A stretch of DNA of 64,000 nucleotides from Dallia pectoralis (lineage: Eukaryota; Chordata; Actinopteri; Esociformes; Umbridae): positions 1,426,001 through 1,490,000 of the forward strand of contig CM055744.1 of NCBI GenBank assembly GCA_029465975.1. The letters are read 5' to 3'. Positions 53,577 through 64,000 of this stretch are shown piece after piece. The translations under genes were made by a program, and so were the position numbers. Position 1 is the stretch's first letter. The number at the start of each line of letters is the position of its first letter. A model generated the notes under the pieces. The model did not search any database and had not been told where the DNA came from. It saw nothing but the letters and a program-made list of their open reading frames with translations.

Positions 53577-56500
53577 TCGGGAGACAGTGCAAGAGAGCGA
53601 GAACAACAGGAGCCTTGATTCCCAATGTGCTGCTGTAGTTCTTGTTGTTGTCGCCGCCTCACTCATTCCAGTCAAAGAAGGCACTCGGTCTCAGTAGCAC
53701 CAGGGCGTTTGTGTGGGCTGGTTCCATCATTCACTTAACTTCATTCATGTCCAGAGGGATGTCAGGGAAGAGTGTCAGACAACATTGGCAAGTAACAAAT
53801 GTTAAACCCGTCTCTCGCCTTCCAGGTCACTCTTCTAATCGTTCTTTCTTTCTTACTCTGTCCTCGTGGCGCCCACCGCACTCAGAGCATCTTTACTCAG
53901 GGCTTGGAAAAGATCAAAAGTGTTAATGTTCCGGAGAAATCAACATTACGTCAGTTACCGGTGTTAGAACCTCATGTTAGATATTCCTATCCAGGGAGGA
54001 AACGTCACAGTGGACAAAGAAGATGTTGTTGATTAGTCGTTCGACTCCGGAGACAAGGTGTTAGAAAAAACCTTATGAACGGAATTACGATGCTATTGTT
54101 CTATTGGGACCAGCTCACAATACGTCCAGCTTCACTGCTAAACCTGACATTTCCTGAGTCTCCTGTGAAACGCACTAAGATAAAGTGTCTCTACTGTTTC
54201 AAATGGGCCAGTGTACATTGGGGTGCGTGTGAATTGAGTGGCATTCCCCTTCATGGTACGTCTGTGTAGCCTCATTCTGACAGAGCTCTTTTTAATGGCG
54301 TCCACTCAGTTGTGCAACACTGGGAGAGGAAACAAAACCAACCTCTTTTGGCAGGGAGAGGCTGTGGGACGTAGCAGGCACCAAATAAACACCCCTCCTA
54401 TTGAATTTCAGGCAGCCTGGAATGTATTCGCCTTGCTGTTGATTAATCCACTGTCACACTGGGGAATAGTTAGGCAAAGCAGAATTTGCATATTTACACC
54501 CGTGACCAGATTATGTTGTTCCCGTTATTAAGAATTATTGTGCTTAATTAAACCGTTATTGCATGGTTAATCTAACATTAACAATGAAATGAAGCCATTA
54601 ATTTAGAGCAGGACAAATCCCAGGGACCCAAAGGGTTATTTAAAAACTGAAAAGCCACTGTAATGTTGCAAGAATGTGGTGGAACAGAGCAGTTTGATTT
54701 ATTAAGTTAGAACACTGGGATTCCTCAATGCTCCTAGCTAACGTCCTTAAGTCCTTGCATTGCAAAAATAGTAAAAGCTTCAGAGATGAAAAATTGGCTT
54801 TGTGCTTTTAACCTGAGCCAGGGTGCTTTTAGGTTGACTTCCTCTGCTAACTGGAGGAATAAAAATGACACTAAAGAATTTTGGTTTTGCGGTGTGCCTT
54901 TGACAAATACAGGATCTTTAAGTATCTTAAGTCACTTAACTGTCAATTTACCATTTCAAAAAAAAATATATAACATATAAAAAAATAGTTCAACGGTTAT
55001 AACATCACTACTTAGGTATAATGCCTGACAGATACTGTAACGTAATATATTTTCAGTAAATGTCTACTGACCTGGTAAAATATGAGTAAATTTTTGAATA
55101 AATCATGATAACCGCTACCCATCAGCGTCATAATTCAACAAGACAGTCAAGAGGAAAAATGTCTTTATAATTTATCCTACGCTACATGCAAAAATAAAGT
55201 GATATGAAAAGAATTCCAAGAATTTCTAAATTCTTATATCTTTTATTGTTTCTCTGGTTTTGACAATATCTGTGTTTTGAGATTAGGATTGAATCTGAGA
55301 GCCTGATACCAAGGTTTTGTAGAAATGTTTTCAGCCAACTCTATGCTAAGCCATGACTGGCACACTCATGTTATCATAGCCATACCTTTGTGACTGGCTT
55401 CAGTTACGAAATAAATTACATTTTTACTGTGAATTTCTTGGAAGATTTCAAGAGCCGATAGAGCAAGAATCCGTGTGAGAATACCTGCAGCAGGCTGCAG
55501 ACAAACAAAACTGGAAGCGAAAAAATACCACATCCGCTGTTGGAATCAGGTGGGCGAATAAAAAGATAGCATAGATAGGAGAGAGAAAGCAACAGAGAAA
55601 GACGACAACACAGCGAAACAGGGAGGACTCATGCAATGGTTTGTGTTTAGGTTTCTTATCACTTCAGAACAGATGGCGTGATTCATTTATAAGTATGACA
55701 GTCTGTGTTCCCAACGCTCTGTGCTCTTCCATGTGTCCCTGATTGGACTCACTGTCCGTCCCGGAAAACATATTTTCATACAAGAAGGAGACAGGGTGGA
55801 GCCAGAACCGTGACTTCCCACTGTCGTACATGTTGCTTTACCCTGCAGATAAAACTCTCTCCTCAATCCTCATTCGTCACCCCCTACTTACATGCCACAG
55901 AAAAGCAGATTTGTTCAACTAACATTCTTCTATTTAAAATCTGCCCTAGCATCTCCCATTGGACAGGGTTGCTGTTTCTGAAGCCCAAGTTAACATTGTA
56001 GAAATGCTATTAAAATGTTGAAGGGAGATACTAATAAGCTCTAATACAGTTCTAAAATATAGTAAGAAATGTCTCAAAAATATTGTAAGAAATGCCTCAA
56101 AAATATAGTAAGAAATGCCTCAAAAATATTGTAAGAAATGCCCAGGTTGTCTGTAGAATATTTCATATCAGGTCAAATTTGATGCCAATGTATTAACTTG
56201 TGAAGTTAAGGTGCACATATTGACAAAAAGTGATCATGAACATTGCAATATCAATATTACTTTTGATATTCTAAAACATATGTAAAAACAAAGATGCATC
56301 AAAATATATTAACATATCAAAACAACACATTTTTTTACGTGTACATGTTGTACTGGTGGGACAGTATAAAAACAATAAATAAAGACCATGTCTTTTGTCT
56401 ACAGAACAGGACATGTAAGAAAACAATTCCCTTTTCATTGTGTTCCGTATTTGGTAGAGGCTACAGATTACATTTCAATATGTTAACGGTGAGTCGTCAC

Positions 56501-56900
56501 TATGTTTCCTCCTGTACTAAAAATTATTTATTGAGTGCGAGCTGGTTGCAGGGATACACAAGCATTTTCTTACTTTAAGGATGCTCTGTCAATGTGAGCA
56601 TCATCTCTTGATTGCATTTTCCAAAATATTACTAACTAAAAAATATTGTTAATATATTGCTCAGTACCGGAAGCATTGTAGCGTTGTCAGTCGTTATAGC
56701 CACCAGACACAACCCCCATGACTCCAAAATATTGTACCCTGTGGTCCTCTGGGATGTAGGAAGTCTTGAACATTTGCTGACGAGTTTTATTTAATTTCAT
56801 AATGCACAGTGAGAGTTTTGTGGCATGGTTTTTGACCACTAACATTGTGAGTCACATTCATATTCTTACTTTTTTGTCTTTTCTTTTCTTCTGCTCCTCT
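52950..56900. other. About 4 kb without recognisable gene
   Basis: Presumed intronic. A (TG)n is at 53547-53565. The many overlapping frames between 53006 and 54531 have no recognised domain. A 22-bp repeat lies at 56050-56145. The rest is AT-rich. Confidence 0.4.
56050..56145 (+). repeat. 22-23 bp tandem repeat (about 4-5 copies)
   Basis: AAATATAGTAAGAAATGCCT plus CA or AAATATTGTAAGAAATGCCT plus CA alternate. Confidence 0.85.
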
Positions 56901-57089
56901 AATTCGTTTTGCTGTTTGTATCTCTCTTCACTTGTGTAGTGGACCCCAATGCTCACATGTGACCGGGCAACTGGCCAATGAAACATAATCATTATATAGC
57001 GCTTTCAAGCAGCACTACACAGCTAACAGACGCATCTCTCCATGAAATAATCAGAATATTGCATACCCTCAGCGACATTTTTGGTGTAC

Positions 57090-57160
57090 TGTGGCGGAAT
57101 GTGATATCGCGATAACGATATTGAGTCAATATATTACTGCACCCCCACTGTGAAGTGATC
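57090..57160. mobile_element. Possible hAT terminal fragment
   Basis: GTGATATCGCGATAACGATA followed by TTGAGTCAATATATTACTGCACCCCCA resembles the A/T- and CGATA-rich ends of some fish hAT elements. Only about 60 bp are recognisable. Confidence 0.3.
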
Positions 57161-58015
57161 CAACATCCAATGAAACTTACAGGACTATTCTGGAGAGTAA
57201 CTGGAGTGACACAAAGTCTCCTCCAAATCCCCCACATAACTCTACACTGCACACTGACCCTAGTCGTCACGGGTGATCAAAAGGTCAAAAGGTCACCGGG
57301 TGGCATGTACCGTCTGTCCGTCAAACATGAAAGGGCTGAAGCGACTAGCTGGTTGTTGGTGTTTTATTGGGCTGGGTTAGTGTGTCACTCACCACAGGGA
57401 GTGAAAGGACTGGATTACCCAGTAGATGTAGCAATCTATAGGCCTGTCCCTTATGCTGGCATGGGGCACTGTCTCACCAAATTGTAGAGGAAGAGCAAGA
57501 AGGGCCTGCCTTTTTCAAATGGTTCCTATTAGCCATCGTGGAAGCAATGGCTACTGACAATTATCATCCTGAATGTCAAATATTCTTTTCAAAGCACATA
57601 AATGTACACTATTACCATGCAAATGATGGTTTTACTCTGCAATTATCTTAGGAACGTTAGCTTGTTTGATAAGTTTTCTGCCCATTCAGTTTGAAGAGCA
57701 TTGGGTTTTATTTCATCTTCTCCCCCTCTTTTCTTTAGCAGTAGAGATATAGATGATGACAGATGAGGAGGTTACCTTTCCAATAGATTATATAACTAGC
57801 TTTGTGTAAGAACAAGTGTAATTATACATTTTTACTAGATATTTTGTATATTTGTTTTTTTTGTCATTAACATAACTACCATGGAAGTGTTTCTATGAAC
57901 CTTTCAAACTCAGCCAGTAATGGTTGAAAGGGGCTTAATGGAATACAAAGGTTTGCTCATGCATTTATAAAGACTCTACTTCTTGGCTGGTTGTTCAAGC
58001 ACCATTCAGACATAA
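57161..58015. other. No recognisable feature
   Basis: The frame 57155-57487 (110 codons) has no recognised domain. Confidence 0.4.
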
Positions 58016-58017
58016 AA

Positions 58018-58205
58018 TATCAATCAATCAAATGTATTTTATAGAGCCCTTTTTACAATGAAGTTGTCACTAAGTGCTTTTACACCCAGCCTGAAACCTG
58101 ACAGAGCACGCATCAACAAGTTAATACACAGTGGCTAGGAAAAACTCCCTGATGGGTCGACTTTAGAAAGAAACCTAGAGAGGAACCAGACCGGACTGGA
58201 GCTTT
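58018..58205 (+). repeat. Dispersed salmoniform-type repeat, copy 2
   Basis: It shares with 13785-13990 the ordered motifs CAATCAAATGTATTTTATAG, GTTGTCACTAAGTGCTTTTACA, CCCAGCCTGAAACC, ACACAGTGGCTAGGAAAAAC and GAAACCTAGAGAGGAACCAG. This copy is closer to the form I remember from salmonid and pike genomes. Confidence 0.65.
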
Positions 58206-58835
58206 TCATAAATATGTTAAGATTTTTGAGAGGAAGTTCAATATTGGTCGGTAATTCTTTCATATATTCAAACAGAGGCTTACTTCAAACAGTTACTTTT
58301 AGTGAGTATGTAACCGATCCAGAGGATAGGGAGCAATTTGTTATGTTCAACATTGGTTAACTAATCACATGAAGTAACTCTAAGCAATTTAGTTCGAATT
58401 GGTAGTGTTGACAATTGGTTGACTTCGAACTTATTTTTAATTTTGTAAATGTTTCAAGAGTAACAGGTGCAAAAGATCCAAGTGTCACCATTGGCACTGC
58501 ATAGGGCAGTCCTGTGAATTTTCTGTTGCAATTATCTTTTCATCAAAGTAGTTAATGTGTTCTCGCAGCTAAAGGGAAGTCCCACCTCATTGGTTGAACA
58601 TTCAGTTTTGCAACTGTATTAAAAACACATTTTGGATTATTTTTGTTTGGAGAAATAGGCTGGAAAAAATCTTATCTGGCTACTGAAAAATTTTGTTTCA
58701 CTACAAAAAAAATGTTTCACTTCAACTCACCGCTTTCCTGAAGACAAAACATACTTGAAAAGCTCCAGTCCGGTTTCAAACCCCATCATAGCACTTAGAC
58801 TGCACATGTTAAGGTGTTACATTGATATATTGTTT
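58206..58835. other. No recognisable feature
   Basis: AT-rich sequence leading into the 21-bp array. Confidence 0.4.
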
Positions 58836-58837
58836 GA

Positions 58838-60006
58838 TTATGATGATATAGTATCTGGTTGTGATGATATAGTATCTGGTTATGATGATATAGTATCTGG
58901 TTATAATTATATAATATCTGGTTGTGATTATATAGTATCTGATTATGATGATATATTATCTGATTATGATTATATAGTATCTGATTATGATTATATATTA
59001 TCTGATTATGATTATATAGTATCTGATTATGATGATATAGTATCTGATTATGATGATATATTATCTGATTATGATTATATAGTATCTGATTATGATGATA
59101 TATTATCTGATTATGATTATATAGTATCTGATTATGATGATATATTATCTGATTATGATTATATAGTATCTGATTATGATGATATATTATCTGATTATGA
59201 TTATATAGTATCTGATTATGATGATATATTATCTGATTATGATTATATAGTATCTGATTATGATGATATATTATCTGATTATGATTATATAGTATCTGAT
59301 TATGATGATATATTATCTGATTATGATTATATAGTATCTGATTATGATGATATAGTATCTGATTATGATGATATAGTATCTGGTTATGATTATATAGTAT
59401 CTGGTTGTGATGATATAGTATCTGGTTATGATTATATAGTATCTGGTTATGATGATATAGTATCTGGTTATAATTATATAATATCTGGTTGTGATGATAT
59501 AGTATCTGATTATGATGATATATTATCTGATTATGATTATATAGTATCTGATTATGATGATATAGTATCTGATTATGATGATATAGTCTCTGATTATGAT
59601 TATATAGTATCTGATTATGATGATATAGTATCTGATTATGATGATATAGTATCTGATTATGATTATATAGTATCTGATTATGATTATATAGTTTCTGATT
59701 ATGATTATATAGTATCTGATTATGATGATATAGTATCTGATTATGATGATATAGTCTCTGATTATGATTATATAGTCTCTGATTATGATTATATAGTATC
59801 TGATTATGATTATATAGTTTCTGATTATGATTATATAGTATCTGATTATGATTATATAGTATCTGATTATGATGATATAGTATCTGATTATGATTATATA
59901 GTATCTGATTATGATGATATAGTTTCTGATTATGATTATATAGTATCTGATTATGATTATTTAGTATTTATTTCTGATAATATAGTGTCTGGTTATGATG
60001 ATATTG
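58838..60006 (+). repeat. 21-bp AT-rich minisatellite (about 55 copies) with 42-bp dimer domain
   Basis: Unit GATTATGATGATATAGTATCT. From about 58930 to 59345 a strict 42-bp dimer repeats (one half GATGATATATTATCT, the other GATTATATAGTATCT). The two outer parts contain GGTTATGAT and GGTTGTGAT variants, and a block with TAATTATATAATATC occurs twice (58900 and 59467), so a larger segment was duplicated. One frame stays open for over 400 codons giving acidic DYDDIVS repeats; this follows from the unit length of 21 and I do not call it a gene. Confidence 0.96.
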
Positions 60007-63000
60007 CATTTGAAAAAGGATAATGTAGTGTTTAAATATGACAAAAAAACGATTATGAATGCAATTTAAAAAGAAAAATCACAAATATTGAAAACAATAA
60101 ATAAATTTGTTTGTCTGGTTCAGTGTGTCGATGTGATGTTATTCAATCGATTCTGCAACACGATATCTGATGGAAAAACAACGTTTGCAATTTGTCTAAT
60201 GTGTCTTACTGTGGAATTTATTAAAACCTGTCAAAACCTTTTTAACAGTTTCCATGAGCTCTGCAAACAGAGTGTGTAATAACATTTAAGCCACATACAG
60301 CCTGTTTATTCGATCCTTAATACTGAACAGCAGGTGTTGGGTAGATCTCTTTTTACACCTCTGAAAGAAGTTCTCACCCTGTCAAAGTGGCCTCCATTGA
60401 GACCCTGTTCAGATCCTAACAAGCTAAAGAGACAGATGCCGTTAAGACAGGAATCTTTGTACAGATGGTGCTCAGGGAAATGGATTTGGTTGAAAAATAC
60501 CATTTGACAAGGAGATGTTTTGTCAACCGTTTACTGGCATAACATTCCCTTCCATCAGCCCTTCATTGCGATTTCCATCAAAACAACCAGAAAGGAGAGA
60601 ACTCAGCCTTGAGGTTCGCCGGAGCACCTTGCCGACTTATTGTTACTTACATCTTTTCGTTCCCCTGGGAACCCGCTTTCCTCCACTCATGGAGCCTCAA
60701 TCTCACATTTGTTTGTGGTAGAATGTACCTAGGAGTGTGTTTTTGTCATATTTTATATCTTCACTCAACGAGGGCCGAACAATTTTGGTTCTTTTGAATT
60801 TATAAATTCTCTTGAATTTATAACAAAGTCATTTGAGGACTCTTCTGGTTGGGATGAACAGGGGATGCCGGTGGGATGTTCAGCGGCGCCACTGATCTTA
60901 AAGTGCACTTTGTGCCGAGCATGAGATCATATGGGCTGATGGGCTTGATCCGACTGGCTCAATGGCCCGGAAATGTGTCTTAAGTTTTCTGCCGAGGAAC
61001 CAGATTCTTGTTGGGTGTTTATCTCTCAGAGTGCTGGGTCACAGACCTAGAGAACCCAATTGCCCAGACCCAAGTCCGGGAAATATAAAAACAGAACTCA
61101 CATTTCTACAGATCTTTTTCTCAATCTGTAGCACTGTTGCTGTCAAACTGAAGCACAATACTGAAGCTGGCAACAAAAACAGTGTTAAATAGGATCACTT
61201 GTTGGGGGTCTCTGATTTGTTCGGAGTACTGAGGAATTTTCAGAATAACCTTTTTATTATTATGTTATGTTAAAGAGCAATGATTCAAGGTTAAGCAAAG
61301 CTGATAAGACAGTAATTATGCCCCAAAATCCTTACAGCAGACCTGTTTGCAGTCTGGCTGCCAGGTATGAAATGAATTATTTTAGTAATTTTAGGTTTTA
61401 TCCCCCTTTGAAGGATTACGTGCAGACAGAATGACCTTCAGCAGCGTCTGTGGAATAGGAGAGTAGCACTGTGAATGAATCATTGGACTGAACTTGTAAC
61501 TCAGGCACTGTGAGACCAACACATATGTGTTTTCTGTTCTGTTGCTCATCATATAACAGCATTACCAACTGGGTTTTTTCTACAACAATCCCGTCCTCGG
61601 GTTGAAAGTCAGACCATACAGTAAGCATGGGGGAAGGAATATAAAGCATAAAGCAATAGGACTTCAAACACTAGAGTGTGCAAACAGACTTGAGGATGAT
61701 TGATGTTGTTTAAGGAGTGATTTTACATTTCTCATGGCGACGCTGAATCGGGGGAGCGTTTTGTTTCGACGGGGGGGTTGATGTCTCCCACTTCATGATC
61801 CGTGGCCTCTATGCCTGTCACATCGTCTTAGTGGCAGAGCCTCCATCTGCCGCTCAGTGAACACAAAAGCCTGTGAGCTGAATGAGCCAGCTTCTCTACG
61901 GGCAGGGCCATGACACTGACACCCCTTCACAGCTCCTTTCACTGCTCCACACCAACAGCCCGACAACCGGCTACCTCGGCACCTCCTTATCCCTCTGACT
62001 GTCGCATTGCTTTAGCAGTGAGAGGTCCAACTCTGGGGTTTCTGTTGACACCTACCTGGTCGGGGGTCAGTGTGGTTTTGTGTCCCATGGATGGAGGGGT
62101 CAAGTGGGTGTACGCAAGGTCAATCCCAGCCCAGGATGTGCGTCGGCCTGGATGAGGAAACAGAGGCTGTGGTCAATAAGACGGCTTGTAGCGTATGAGC
62201 CCTCCTGACTAATAACCTGTTGTCTAGCACAGCATGTGTGGAATGTCGTAGACCTCTGAGAAATCACCATAGAAACCGGTCCCAACATTCTTTGATCTCA
62301 CAGAGAGACAGAGAGAGGGGCTCACGCGAGGCATCGCCACTGTATCTCAGTTAGAGCAAACGTCATTCAAACCTGAATCAGTCCATGCATTCCACCTGCG
62401 ACACGCCGGCTGCCAGAGAAAGAACAGGAGGAGTCAACAAATAGACTTGTTATCTCTATGAGTATGCGGAGGAAGGCAGGAGGGTCAGGTTTGTTTAGCG
62501 GATCCTTGCAGGATCAGACAAGAAAGTGATCATGTTTGGATCAGAGGTGCTGAGGAAGCTGTGCGATAAATCAGCACGAAACATCACCAGACCAAGAGAT
62601 GGTGGTGGATTCCTCCCAATATGACTAAGACACTTTCAAATAATCTAAAGTTTTTGTGTGGACGGTTGAGGAGGACATATATGTAAAATGTGGAATTGTT
62701 AGATGAGTCACAGGGATATTAGCCAAGAGGCCTGATTCTGTTTGTGGCCACTTAAAGATTGGCTTGATTGTGAGAAATAGGAAGCTGAGTTTGGCTTATC
62801 TTGCACTGCCTCTTCATCTCAATGGAGCATCCTGTTCTAGATGAATTGATTAGTACGATTGAGCAAAACACTTACACTCCGGTAACAGAAAAATGCTGGT
62901 TTGGATTGAATTCAGATCTGCTGTGTAATCATACTGCAAAATATTTTATGATGCTATAAACTACATTTTGCAGACAAGGATTCTGGGAAATTATTCTTTT

Positions 63001-64000
63001 ACACGGCTTAAAATGGCTGTCTGATAATATATATTCTATATGATGATGGCAGAAATGTCCAGCTAATGTAAACCATTAAACTTGGAACTTTATCTTGTTT
63101 AACAAATGTGTATAAGTTAGACAGTAATTAAAAATTAATACAAATCTTTCAAGGCTGTGCTTGGAAAGAAGAACGTTTATTATATGATCATCAAATTGTC
63201 TCAAACTTTCTATTGAATTTATTTTTTACTGTCTCTGCAGTTACAACTTTATTGCTAAACGTAGGTATATATTATATATGTGTGATTGCACTAAACTAAC
63301 AACATTTTTGACACATTTTAATACTCAGACTGTTTGGTCACTTACACAGGCTGAGTCACTCTCAATGCTTCAAACTGTCCAGCATCCCTTATAGACAATA
63401 AGATGTTTCGTTTCATATATTGATAGTTATGTGCAAAACATACTGATTTACTATCAAGTCTGCTTAAAGTTTTCCTGCATTGTTTAAATGTCCAATAAAA
63501 GAGGAACAACATGTAACCAGGCTGAATTTTCTGTGAAGATATTAAGTAACTAACGTTATTAGAGCAAATGTAGTCTATTTCAATATGTACTACACTAACA
63601 GGTCATTTCCACCTCTCACAGACTACATCTACCTTCCTATTTGGTTAACATACTGTCTCCCCTTTTGTTCTGTCTTCTTTTTTTCTTTCGTTTTTAGAAA
63701 CCAGTGTTTCTTTTGCTGCATCCACACTCATTTGCTAGCAAGTAGTGTGTGTGCCAGTGTTGGGAACTGGACCAAACCATGTCATGTATGGGGGGGAAGG
63801 GGGCAATGCGCAAAACAGAGGCTCTCTCAATGTTTACGTTTTGCCAAAAACAAGAAAAGAAAATTGCAGCGAGCGCTGTCTGGGTCAAATTTTAAAAGCT
63901 AACCACACTTTGGACCGCCATTGCCCTGACTCTGTTTTATCTTTGAACAAGCTCTCTCTAATCGCTCCCCCAGATCCACACTCAGGTGAAATTTGGCAAC
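60007..64000. other. 4 kb without recognisable gene
   Basis: Presumed intronic. The frames at 60088-60279, 60515-60797, 61416-61667, 61910-62155 and 63585-63902 have no recognised domain or consistent splice sites. I see no repeat family of note. Confidence 0.4.

Noticed and set aside
53006..53697. Cluster of short frames on both strands
   Set aside because: None carries a motif I recognise; partly (TG)n. A transposase origin was considered for the Arg-rich frame near 53400, but the match was too weak to state.
58755..60023. 422-codon acidic repeat protein (DYDDIVS)
   Set aside because: The 21-bp unit keeps its frame; the sequence before and after the array is not protein-like and no splice or start context supports a gene.
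63240..63260. Acceptor-like CTGTCTCTGCAG as the next sema3 exon
   Set aside because: The following sequence does not give the expected ELK...HFF reading of a sema domain start.

Overview
This window is non-coding, repeat-rich DNA from a teleost fish. Three things point to a salmoniform/esociform (salmon, pike or a relative). It carries diverged copies of LINE, Tc1/mariner, hAT, Tigger/pogo and LTR families that are common in those genomes. It has the dispersed repeat with the 'acagtggctaggaaaaactccct' style body near 13.8 and 58.0 kb. Vertebrate-style splice sites flank the only convincing host exon. There are no bacterial features, no tRNA or rRNA genes and no intact multi-exon gene. The species call is inference from repeat families known from memory.

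Only one host protein-coding exon is supported: a first coding exon of a class 3 semaphorin (sema3f-like) at 36547-36704, plus strand. It encodes a signal peptide and the start of the mature protein and ends in a canonical donor. No second sema exon was found downstream, so the 27 kb that follow are read as part of a long first intron. A GC-richer, unique stretch at 32.33-32.79 kb is a weak candidate for an upstream 5'UTR exon or promoter.

Layout. 0-1.1 kb: a 75-bp minisatellite built from the promoter part of an LTR, ending in the LTR 3' end. 1.37-3.5 kb: a minus-strand LINE ORF2 remnant broken by a Tigger/pogo element (with a partial tandem duplication) and by an hAT MITE. 4.97-6.29 kb: a 5'-truncated L1-type LINE with a poly(A) tail and a 16-bp target-site duplication. 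6.65-10.7 kb: repeat and LTR remnants, an L2-like LINE and a Rex1/CR1-like LINE; the last carries 27 copies of a 30-bp unit inside its reading frame. 11.2-13.6 kb: a 12-bp-based array. 16-20.7 kb: Tc1 and LINE remnants, including a Tc1 element split by a solo LTR. 21-22.8 kb: an hAT 3' end and a solo LTR. 23.3-36.2 kb: five minisatellites interspersed with Tc1 and LTR remnants. 36.5-39.3 kb: the sema3 exon, simple repeat and a solo LTR with perfect 5-bp duplication. 43.6-51.8 kb: three large minisatellites of 47, 31 and 57 bp. 52.0-52.9 kb: LTR-retrotransposon 3' part. 58.8-60.0 kb: a 21-bp array. The rest shows no recognisable genes.

The outstanding property is the density of long minisatellites: about 16 arrays covering roughly 14 kb, a little over a fifth of the window. 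At least three grew from sequence inside transposable elements. One 1.25-kb array beside the sema3 exon repeats a CACGTG E-box about 35 times. I found no convincing new multi-gene system; the novelty, if any, lies in the repeat biology and its possible effect on the semaphorin gene.
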